DNA of 5,853 nt from Saprospiraceae bacterium (lineage in GTDB: Bacteria > Bacteroidota > Bacteroidia > Chitinophagales > Saprospiraceae), in the NCBI GenBank assembly GCA_025455635.1, contig JALOMF010000289.1:1-5853 (forward strand), in the 5' to 3' direction. Shown here one piece after another: positions 1 to 4,927 of the stretch (its first letter is position 1; every line of letters starts with the position of its first letter). A model generated the notes under the pieces. That model did no database searches, was not told where the DNA came from, and was given only the letters and a program-made list of their open reading frames with translations. A program made the position numbers and the translations under genes.

Positions 1-206
1 GGGTACTTGAACCTTTTTTTTGCCCGTTCGGGAAATAGGGTAGGGAAGCGTCCGACAACCCTGCTAAATTCGCCGGTGAATTAATCTCAACTTAAAAAAG
101 GTCTAAGAAAATCGCCCTAAAAGCGCTCGTTTTCCCATTTACCCCTAATTTCAGCCCGATTTTTAAAAAAATCATTTTCGCTTACAACAAGCATTACCTT
201 TTCATT
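1..206 (+). other. Non-coding leader upstream of the pnt operon
   Basis: I see no gene in this AT-rich stretch. It must hold the pnt promoter if that lies in the window, but no convincing promoter is visible. The best match to the Bacteroidota -7 element (TAnnTTTG) is TAAATTCG at 65-72, one fixed position off, and no TTTG lies at the expected distance upstream of it. A short CCCG-TT-CGGG stem near 24-33 follows a run of eight T and is followed by AAATAGGG, so it does not have the layout of a plus-strand terminator. No Shine-Dalgarno sequence precedes the ATG at 207; the last 20 bases are A/T/C-rich, as is usual in Bacteroidota. Confidence 0.45.
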
Positions 207-1337
207 ATGGTTCTAGGAATTCTGAAAGAAGATACCCACGACAACCGGGTCGGCACTACCCCAGAAACAGTGGCCTTGCTGCTCAAGCTCGGCGTCCAAC
301 AGATAGTCGTGCAGGCAGGTGCTGGGGAGCGGGCGGGCTACCGTGACGCCGACTACACCGCCCAAGGCGCGCAAACCGTTTCGGAAAGCGAGGTTTTCAC
401 CAAAGCCGATATGGTGGTGAAAATCAACCCGTTGACGGCGGAACAGGCCCCGCAGATGCGCAGTGGCCAAATGCTGCTCGGCCAGTACAACCCACTCACC
501 AACCGGGACGTGACCACGCCGCTGCTCCAAGGAAATATCACCGCTTTCAGCCTCGACATGCTGCCCCGCACCACCCGTGCGCAGGCTGCCGACGTGCTTT
601 CGAGCATGGCCACGGTGGCGGGCTACAAGGCCGTGCTGCTGGCCGCCAACGAGTTCACGGGCTTCTTCCCGATGTTCATGACGGCGGCGGGCACGATAAA
701 ACCCGCCAAGGTGCTGATTCTGGGCGCAGGCGTGGCGGGCTTGCAGGCCATCGCCACGGCAAAACGCTTGGGCGCAGTCGTGGAGGCTTTCGATGTGCGC
801 ACGGCGGCCAAGGAAGAGGTGTTGAGCCTAGGTGCCAAGTTCGTGGACGTGGAGGGTGCTGCCGAAAGCGCCGCCGCCGGGGGCTACGCCATCGAGCAGT
901 CGGAAGAGTTCAAGCAGCGGCAGGCCGATGCCGTGCACAAACACGCCAGCATGGCCGATGTGGTCATTTGCACGGCGCAAATACCCGGTAGGCGAGCGCC
1001 TGTTTTGCTCCGCAAAGCCACGGTGGAAGCCATGAAGCCCGGCTCGGTCGTGGTGGACTTGGCGGCCAGCACGGGCGGCAACTGCGAGCTGACGGAGAAC
1101 GGCAAGACCATTTTCGCCAACGGCGTGAAAATCATCGGCGACTCCTACCTGCCGTCCACGCTGCCCAGGGATGCCAGCGCCATGTTCGCCAAAAACGTGC
1201 TCAATTTCCTGAAAATACTGGCCCCCAAAGGTGAGGCCGTGCTCAATTTCGAGGACGACATCGTGGAGGGCACCTGCATCGCACACCAAGGCCAAGTCAT
1301 CAGCCCAAGGCTCAAAACCCTGCTAGCTTCGGCGTGA
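207..1337 (+). CDS. pntAA: NAD(P) transhydrogenase subunit alpha part 1 (domain I, NAD(H)-binding)
   Basis: Soluble NAD(H)-binding domain I of the proton-translocating, Re/Si-specific NAD(P) transhydrogenase. It sits on the cytoplasmic face of the membrane complex and passes hydride between NADH and NADP+ bound to domain III of PntB. The 376-aa length is close to Rhodospirillum rubrum PntAA (about 384). Visible landmarks are the alanine-dehydrogenase/PNT N-terminal fold with KE at 7-8 and RVGTTPE at 14-20; the RQD-loop residues R121, Q126, D129 and S132, which align with R127, Q132, D135 and S138 of R. rubrum at a constant offset of six; the Rossmann motif GAGVAGL at 173-179, with D196 ending beta-2 as expected for NAD(H) rather than NADP(H); and GGNCELT at 290-296. 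The ATG at 207 gives the normal N-terminus, so no other start is needed. It is the first gene of the operon, 46 bases before pntAB. The fused-alpha type is excluded because translation stops right after domain I. The call is secure. Confidence 0.97.
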   Translation: MVLGILKEDTHDNRVGTTPETVALLLKLGVQQIVVQAGAGERAGYRDADYTAQGAQTVSESEVFTKADMVVKINPLTAEQAPQMRSGQMLLGQYNPLTNRDVTTPLLQGNITAFSLDMLPRTTRAQAADVLSSMATVAGYKAVLLAANEFTGFFPMFMTAAGTIKPAKVLILGAGVAGLQAIATAKRLGAVVEAFDVRTAAKEEVLSLGAKFVDVEGAAESAAAGGYAIEQSEEFKQRQADAVHKHASMADVVICTAQIPGRRAPVLLRKATVEAMKPGSVVVDLAASTGGNCELTENGKTIFANGVKIIGDSYLPSTLPRDASAMFAKNVLNFLKILAPKGEAVLNFEDDIVEGTCIAHQGQVISPRLKTLLASA

Positions 1338-1344
1338 CACTAGC

Positions 1345-1378
1345 AACAATCCAACCATTCAGCAATCAAACAATCCAA
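1345..1378 (+). repeat. Short direct repeat in the pntAA-pntAB spacer
   Basis: The 46-base gap between pntAA and pntAB is A/C-rich and contains the 10-base word AACAATCCAA twice (1345-1354 and 1369-1378), with further AATC words between and after them. It has no Shine-Dalgarno sequence and no hairpin worth calling. The AATC-rich composition resembles the right half of the heptad array in the next spacer, so the two may be related; that relation is inference. Confidence 0.5.
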
Positions 1379-1383
1379 TAATC

Positions 1384-1692
1384 ATGGACGCATTAGCCAG
1401 TTTTTTCCTTGAAAACCAGGACATGGTCTATATCGTGATATTGTCCATTTTCCTAGGTATCGAAGTGATATCCAACGTGCCGGCCATCCTGCACACGCCG
1501 CTCATGTCCGGTGCCAATGCCATTCACGGCGTGGTCATCATTGGGGCCATCATCGTCATGGGCCATGCGCAAAGCGATGATTACCTGGCACTCACGCTGG
1601 GCTTTCTGGCCGTCGTATTGGGTACGCTGAACGTGGTGGGCGGCTTCGTCGTCACCAACCGGATGCTTGAAATGTTTAAGAAAAAGAAGTGA
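1384..1692 (+). CDS. pntAB: NAD(P) transhydrogenase subunit alpha part 2 (membrane domain)
   Basis: Small integral-membrane subunit (102 aa) that contributes three helices of domain II and helps form the proton channel. Hydrophobic segments lie at about 14-34, 47-62 and 68-90. The family signature LHTPLMSGANAIHG spans 36-49, and the C-terminus is the usual GGFVVTNRMLEMFKKKK. H48 in this signature aligns with His42 of the Thermus thermophilus alpha-2 subunit, the proposed proton-handling residue; the E. coli fused alpha chain has Ser at the matching place. Length and order between pntAA and pntB are standard for the split-alpha enzyme of many bacteria. The ATG at 1384 is the only sensible start. 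It is followed after three bases by the heptad repeat array. Confidence 0.96.
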   Translation: MDALASFFLENQDMVYIVILSIFLGIEVISNVPAILHTPLMSGANAIHGVVIIGAIIVMGHAQSDDYLALTLGFLAVVLGTLNVVGGFVVTNRMLEMFKKKK

Positions 1693-1695
1693 AAC

Positions 1696-1758
1696 GTGAT
1701 TGGTGATTCGTGATTGGTGACTCGCCAATCCGCAATCCGAAATCCGCAATCCGAAATC
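1696..1758 (+). repeat. Nine-unit heptad array with inverted halves, pntAB-pntB spacer
   Basis: The spacer is almost entirely nine consecutive 7-base units. Four are of GTGATTS type (1696-1723, the last being GTGACTC) and five are in the opposite sense, of CGMAATC type (1724-1758, the first being GCCAATC). Each left unit carries GATT and each right unit AATC. Folded about position 1721, the GATT blocks at 1712, 1705 and 1698 pair in register with the AATC blocks at 1727, 1734 and 1741, separated by 3x3 internal loops. The central stem is GATTGGTG (1712-1719), loop ACT, CGCCAATC (1723-1730), with one G-T pair. The right half also reads as two perfect copies of a 14-mer (1731-1744 and 1745-1758). 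The array ends six bases before the pntB ATG. Its role is unknown: it may be a dispersed intergenic repeat or an mRNA structure between cistrons. Confidence 0.85.
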
Positions 1759-1763
1759 AAAAC

Positions 1764-3152
1764 ATGAGTTCCTTCCTACTCGAACTTTCCTACCTCATCG
1801 GCTCCATCACCTTCGTGGTGGGCCTGAAAAAACTGAGCCACCCAGAGACGGCCCGGCAGGGCAACCTGTTGGCGGCGGCGGGCATGGGGCTTGCCATCCT
1901 TGGCACCATCCTTTTCCACGAGCACAATGGCGAGCGCATCGGCAATATCGGCCTGATAGCCCTGGCGGTGGGCATTGGCACAGTGGCGGGCTGGATGATG
2001 GCCATGCGGGTGAAAATGACCGGGATGCCTCAGATGGTATCGCTGTTCAACGGCATGGGCGGCGCTTGTGCGGCCATTATTTCCATCGTGGAATACCATA
2101 CCCACCCCGACGGGGCGGCGGGCTACCTGCTGGTGGTGTTCCTAGGCTTGGTCATTGGCAGCATTTCGTTCAGTGGCAGCATGGTCGCCTTCGGTAAATT
2201 GGATGAAAAAATAAAGGACTTCTCTGCGAAATGGCTGACGGTCTTCAACCTGTTGTTGTTGGGCGTCATCATCGTTGTATTGGCCACGGCCACGATGTCC
2301 CCCATCACTTTTGGGCCTTCGGTGCTGTGGATTCTGCTGGCCTTGAGCCTGTTGTACGGCGTCCTCTTCGTGATGCCCATCGGAGGTGCCGATATGCCCG
2401 TGGTCATCTCCCTGCTCAATTCCCTGACGGGCATGGCCGCTGCTTTCGGCGGCTTTTTGTACGACAACCAAGTGATGCTGACGGGCGGTATCTTGGTCGG
2501 TTCGGCGGGTACCATCCTCACGGTGCTCATGTGCAAGGCCATGAACCGCTCCTTGCTGAACGTGATTATCGGCTCTTTCGGCGGCGCATCGGGCGGGGCT
2601 GCAGCTGCCAAGGGCGACCAAACCGTCAAGGAAATAAACCTGACCGATACGGCGATTCTTTGCTCCTATGCCAGCAAGGTGTGCATCGTGCCGGGCTATG
2701 GCTTGGCCGTTGCGCAAGCGCAACATATTTGCCATGATTTGGAAAAACAACTGGAGGCAAAAGGCGTGGAAGTCTATTACGCCATTCATCCAGTGGCGGG
2801 CCGTATGCCCGGCCACATGAACGTGCTGCTGGCCGAGGCCGATGTGCCTTACCCCAAGCTCGTGGAGATGGAGGACGCCAACAGCATGATGTCCAGCACC
2901 GATGTGGCCATCATCGTGGGGGCGAACGACGTGGTGAACCCCAGCGCCGAGGACGACCCCAGCAGCCCGATTTACGGCATGCCCGTCATCAAGGTCTGGG
3001 ACGCCAAGAATATCATCGTGATGAAGCGCTCCATGCGCTCTGGCTATGCGGGCATCGAAAACCCGCTGTTCTTCCACGCCAAGACGAAGATGCTCTTCGG
3101 AGATGCGAAGGACACGCTGCAAAAGCTGGTGGGGGAGGTGAAGATGATGTAG
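1764..3152 (+). CDS. pntB: NAD(P) transhydrogenase subunit beta (domains II and III)
   Basis: Beta subunit of the proton-translocating transhydrogenase. The N-terminal two thirds are the membrane domain, with roughly nine hydrophobic segments between residues 5 and 270. The C-terminal part (about 290-462) is the cytoplasmic NADP(H)-binding domain III. With the ATG at 1764 the protein has 462 aa, the same as E. coli PntB, and starts MSSFLLELSY as homologues do. The frame stays open upstream to a GTG at 1710, but those 18 extra residues would be encoded by the heptad array, so I reject that start. Visible residues are D210 and N219 in GGADMPVVISLLNS (E. coli D213 and N222), GYGLAVAQAQ at 311-320, HPVAGRMPGHMNVLLAEA at 342-359, GAND at 386-389 (E. 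coli D392) and KRS at 421-423 for the NADP 2'-phosphate (E. coli K424/R425). At the position of E. coli channel residue H91 this protein has N96. Last gene of the operon. Confidence 0.97.
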   Translation: MSSFLLELSYLIGSITFVVGLKKLSHPETARQGNLLAAAGMGLAILGTILFHEHNGERIGNIGLIALAVGIGTVAGWMMAMRVKMTGMPQMVSLFNGMGGACAAIISIVEYHTHPDGAAGYLLVVFLGLVIGSISFSGSMVAFGKLDEKIKDFSAKWLTVFNLLLLGVIIVVLATATMSPITFGPSVLWILLALSLLYGVLFVMPIGGADMPVVISLLNSLTGMAAAFGGFLYDNQVMLTGGILVGSAGTILTVLMCKAMNRSLLNVIIGSFGGASGGAAAAKGDQTVKEINLTDTAILCSYASKVCIVPGYGLAVAQAQHICHDLEKQLEAKGVEVYYAIHPVAGRMPGHMNVLLAEADVPYPKLVEMEDANSMMSSTDVAIIVGANDVVNPSAEDDPSSPIYGMPVIKVWDAKNIIVMKRSMRSGYAGIENPLFFHAKTKMLFGDAKDTLQKLVGEVKMM

Positions 3153-3162
3153 GAGCGATGAA

Positions 3163-3237
3163 GTAGTTGCCAACTACAGTTGGCAAACCGTCCTTCTTGT
3201 TGCCAACTGAAGTTGGCAACTACATTTGGCAACTACA
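3163..3237. repeat. TTGSCAA repeat cluster forming stacked hairpins
   Basis: Five copies of TTG(C/G)CAA start at 3167, 3180, 3200, 3213 and 3226, giving steps of 13, 20, 13 and 13 bases. Neighbouring copies in opposite sense form hairpins: TTGCCAAC (3167-3174) with GTTGGCAA (3179-3186) across a TACA loop, and a perfect 10-bp stem GTTGCCAACT (3199-3208) with AGTTGGCAAC (3211-3220) across GA. An alternative 7-bp palindrome is GTAGTTG-C-CAACTAC (3163-3177). The 12-mer TTGGCAACTACA occurs twice in direct orientation (3213-3224 and 3226-3237). The cluster starts 10 bases after the pntB stop and runs straight into the terminator A tract, so it would be transcribed in the 3' UTR of pntB. It resembles a dispersed intergenic repeat; its function is unknown. 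Confidence 0.85.
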
Positions 3238-3272
3238 AAAAAAGGCAGCCCTTGGGCTGCCTTTCTTGTTTT
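3237..3272. terminator. Bidirectional Rho-independent terminator between pntB and the crp-type gene
   Basis: A perfect 11-bp inverted repeat (3241-3251 with 3254-3264; core GGCAGCCC / GGGCTGCC) is preceded by seven A (3237-3243) and followed by TTTCTTGTTTT. On the plus strand it ends the pnt operon transcript. On the minus strand the hairpin is followed by seven T, so it also fits as terminator of the convergent crp-type gene, whose stop codon is 46 bases away. The minus-strand T tract is the better one. Confidence 0.9.
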
Positions 3273-3309
3273 GAATATGTTTTGCTGAAAAAAGTAAACT
3301 TCGAATTGT

Positions 3310-3999
3310 TTAAGCCAGGCGGGTCATGTCCCGAACGAGGATTTTACCCCGGTTGAAATAAATCATGTCGGATTTGCGGAGGTCGTTCAGCACCAGCGTC
3401 ACCGTCTGGCGGGAGGTGCAGGTGATATTGGCGATGTCCTGGTGGGTGAGGGAATGCTTCAAGAGCATTTCTAGCCCGACTTTCCTGCCGCTTTTCGTCA
3501 CGGCGTCCTTAATGAACTCCACGATACGGGTGCGGGCATCTTTGAAAATGAGCGATTCCAGCTTGTTCTCGGCCCGCATGAGTCGGTTGCCGAAGAGGGT
3601 CATGATGCGGTCACAGAGGTTGAAGTTCATGCGCATCAGCTTCTTCAGGTCTTCCACTTTCAGGGAGAAGATATGCACTTCTTCCCGGAGGGCCTGTGCG
3701 AGGTCTTGGCGCTTTGTTTCACCTATGATGCCCAGCTCGCCGAACATCGCCAAAGGCTGGAACAACGATTTGATGATTTCCTTGCCGTCGTCGGAGTGCA
3801 TGGCAATTTTTACAATGCCTTTTGCCAAGAAGAAAATCTGGTCGGAAGACTCGTCAGGGAGGTAGATATAGCTGAACTTGGGTTTTACCTTGTATTCTGC
3901 CATGGCCTCTAGTTTGGCCTTTTCTTCCGCATTCAGGCAATCGAACAATGGAAAATCGGAAATAGGCGCAATGCCGTTGTGTGTAGCTGTAACTGTCAT
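3310..3999 (-). CDS. Crp/Fnr-family transcriptional regulator
   Basis: A 229-aa cytoplasmic DNA-binding regulator with the usual two-domain layout. The N-terminal cyclic-nucleotide-binding-type beta-roll spans about 16-120. A long dimerisation helix lies at about 120-155, and a winged helix-turn-helix at about 155-225 contains LTHQDIANITCTSRQTVTLVLNDL (184-207); the recognition helix holds SRQTVT. The phosphate-binding-cassette region starts with FGELGIIGE (86-94), but the Arg-Ser-Ala triad of cAMP binders reads R97-Q98-D99, so cAMP binding is doubtful. There is no N-terminal cysteine cluster (cysteines only at 21, 129 and 194), so it is not an Fe-S Fnr. The effector and targets cannot be read from the sequence. 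Upstream of the ATG lies A-rich DNA (AAAAAAGAAAGAA on the coding strand) rather than a clear Shine-Dalgarno site. It is convergent with pntB and has its own upstream region carrying paired operator-like repeats. Family call is firm; role is open. Confidence 0.93.
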   Translation of the reverse strand: MTVTATHNGIAPISDFPLFDCLNAEEKAKLEAMAEYKVKPKFSYIYLPDESSDQIFFLAKGIVKIAMHSDDGKEIIKSLFQPLAMFGELGIIGETKRQDLAQALREEVHIFSLKVEDLKKLMRMNFNLCDRIMTLFGNRLMRAENKLESLIFKDARTRIVEFIKDAVTKSGRKVGLEMLLKHSLTHQDIANITCTSRQTVTLVLNDLRKSDMIYFNRGKILVRDMTRLA

Positions 4000-4096
4000 T
4001 TCTTTCTTTTTTACTGACTGTGAAAACTAACTATTGGGTTTACAAACAGATAGACACCGTTTTAATTGTCAGCCCCTACGCAGTTTTGAGTTTTTT

Positions 4097-4178
4097 CAAA
4101 ATATTAAACTGAATAGGCTTGCTTGGCGGTAGTGAAAGGGCTTTTCTGTTTATGAAATGCAAAATATTAGTTTGAATA
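4097..4178. promoter_or_regulatory. Paired operator-like AT-rich repeats upstream of the crp-type gene
   Basis: Two 19-base copies of CAAAATATTA-nnn-TGAATA lie at 4097-4115 (nnn = AAC) and 4160-4178 (nnn = GTT), 63 bases apart, which is close to six helical turns. In the right copy, CAAAATATTAGTTTG (4160-4174) is a 15-bp near-palindrome with six of seven symmetric pairs. The left copy keeps four of seven, so it looks like one strong half plus a degenerate half. They lie about 100 to 180 bases upstream of the regulator's start codon. A dimeric regulator binding here, perhaps the Crp/Fnr-type protein itself, is inference. Chance similarity in AT-rich DNA is possible. Confidence 0.4.
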
Positions 4179-4261
4179 ACTTGATTAAAGCGGCCCTTAG
4201 CAGTAGATTGTTTTTTAAACAAAGGTTATTTTTTGATTAAGAATTGATTTATGGGTTTTTC

Positions 4262-4305
4262 AAAAAAAATACCCTGCTGCCGATAAGAAAGGCAACAGGG
4301 TATTT
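4262..4305 (-). terminator. Rho-independent terminator of the haem-binding-domain gene
   Basis: Two 15-base arms (4267-4281 and 4291-4305; core AAATACCCTG / CAGGGTATTT plus TGCC / GGCA) pair with a single C-A mismatch (4277/4295) around a nine-base loop. Read on the minus strand, the hairpin begins 25 bases after the stop codon at 4331-4333 and runs directly into a tract of eight T (A at 4262-4269 on the plus strand). This is a strong intrinsic terminator, and it separates this transcription unit from the regulator gene that follows on the same strand. Confidence 0.9.
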
Positions 4306-4330
4306 CAAGGAAATGAAAATAGGCAGAACC

Positions 4331-4828
4331 TTAGCTCTTTCTACGCTTCATCACCAAGCTATCGGCGGGGTAGTTGGCCTTGAGGTAGTCCATATTGGAT
4401 TGCGCCCAAGCGGTCAGTTTGGCCCGTTGCTCATCCGTCAACTTGGCCTCTGGGTGCAGGCCGAACCAAGTGTAGCTGCCGATGGGCATTTTCTTCTCTT
4501 TCACCATTTCGATGGTCTCCTCGAACTTGTGGTTCTGGACGGCGATGGGCAGTTTGGTGAACTCCGAGAAGTTCAAGTGCTTTTTGCCGCCCTTCACGTG
4601 GCTGTTGAGCCACCAGGCGCTCGGTTGCCAATTGGCATACCATGGGTACGTCGTTTGGTTGGAATGGCAGTCGTCGCAAGCTACTTTCAGGATTGACTTT
4701 ACGTCATCTGGCACGGTGTATTTTGTGGCTACGCCGTAAGTCTCATCGCCTGAATCATTCTTTGCGTGCTTGATGAACTGGATGATGACCAGCACGGCCA
4801 ATAAGCCAAGCAGAATTTTCTTTTTCAT
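4331..4828 (-). CDS. Haem-binding-domain (Haem_bd-like) CxxCH protein, membrane-anchored
   Basis: A 165-aa protein starting MKKKILLGLL: a basic tip and one hydrophobic segment (about 5-19) that serves as signal anchor, leaving the rest in the periplasm. There is no lipobox cysteine. Next comes a single CxxCH motif, CDDCH at 51-55, followed by SNQTTYPWY, the GKKHLNFSEF stretch (81-90), KKMPIGSYTWFGLHPEAKLTDEQ (112-134) and a basic C-terminus. This order matches the Haem_bd family found next to cytochrome and peroxidase genes in many Bacteroidota. The motif predicts one covalently bound c-type haem, with M114 or a histidine as possible second ligand; partner and function are unknown. The frame stays open to an ATG at 4906, but the added 26 residues would bury the signal anchor and run through promoter-like DNA, so 4828 is preferred. 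It lies 99 bases downstream of the outer-membrane protein gene, on the same strand, and ends at a strong terminator. Confidence 0.88.
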   Translation of the reverse strand: MKKKILLGLLAVLVIIQFIKHAKNDSGDETYGVATKYTVPDDVKSILKVACDDCHSNQTTYPWYANWQPSAWWLNSHVKGGKKHLNFSEFTKLPIAVQNHKFEETIEMVKEKKMPIGSYTWFGLHPEAKLTDEQRAKLTAWAQSNMDYLKANYPADSLVMKRRKS

Positions 4829-4867
4829 CGTAATCTTATTTGTTAAAAAAGTTGGTGTGTGACGGTT

Positions 4868-4898
4868 CAAGCTTAAACATTTTTCACCAATAATAAAC
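4868..4898 (-). promoter_or_regulatory. Possible Bacteroidota-type promoter of the haem-binding-domain gene
   Basis: On the minus strand TAAGCTTG (4875-4868) matches the TAnnTTTG -7 element at all but one fixed position. Nineteen bases upstream is GTTT (4898-4895), an imperfect -33 TTTG. The pair lies about 40 bases before the chosen start codon at 4828. No terminator-like hairpin follows the upstream gene's stop, so read-through from it is also possible. This is a weak call made by eye. Confidence 0.25.
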
Positions 4899-4927
4899 AC
4901 CGCCACTACACCATCTTTATCTCAATT

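Larger units (their letters stand above)
4000..4330. other. AT-rich intergenic region: crp-type gene upstream region plus terminator
   Basis: No gene is visible in these 331 bases. From left to right, on the plus strand, they hold: the A/T-rich leader of the minus-strand regulator gene; GAAAACTA at 4022-4029, which reads TAGTTTTC on the coding strand and is one base off the TAnnTTTG -7 element, but lacks a well-spaced -33 TTTG (the nearest, 4043-4046, is only 13 bases away); two related 19-base AT-rich repeats 63 bases apart; a small inverted repeat TTGTTT/AAACAA (4208-4222); and the terminator of the haem-binding-domain gene. An unannotated small RNA cannot be excluded, but I see nothing specific for one. 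Confidence 0.6.

Noticed and set aside
1..13. tRNA 3' end on the minus strand (GGTTCAAGTACCC resembles a T-arm)
   Set aside because: The putative T-stem does not pair around the loop, and no acceptor or other arm can be traced in the adjoining sequence.
24..33. Terminator of an upstream plus-strand gene (CCCG-TT-CGGG)
   Set aside because: The T tract lies before rather than after the stem, and the stem is only four base pairs long.
828..1295. Minus-strand open frame of 155 codons opposite pntAA
   Set aside because: It lies wholly within conserved pntAA and its translation is low-complexity and unlike any family I recognise.
1696..1758. CRISPR or insertion-sequence end
   Set aside because: The units are contiguous heptads with no spacers, and no transposase or target-site duplication is visible nearby.
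2142..3173. Long minus-strand open frame (343 codons) opposite pntB
   Set aside because: It is antisense to a fully conserved pntB; its His-, Gly- and Ala-rich translation shows no recognisable domain and is typical of a shadow frame in GC-rich DNA.
3163..3237. CRISPR array
   Set aside because: The repeated units are only 7-12 bases, change orientation and lack unique spacers of uniform length near 30 bases; no cas gene is present.
3365..3865. Plus-strand open frame of 166 codons opposite the crp-type gene
   Set aside because: The minus-strand frame encodes a complete Crp/Fnr protein with a clear HTH; the plus-strand translation is Ser/Arg-rich shadow sequence.
4829..4906. 26-residue N-terminal extension of the haem-binding-domain protein from an ATG at 4906
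   Set aside because: It would place the basic tip and hydrophobic anchor (MKKKILLGLL) internally and overlap a promoter-like sequence; the ATG at 4828 gives a normal signal anchor.
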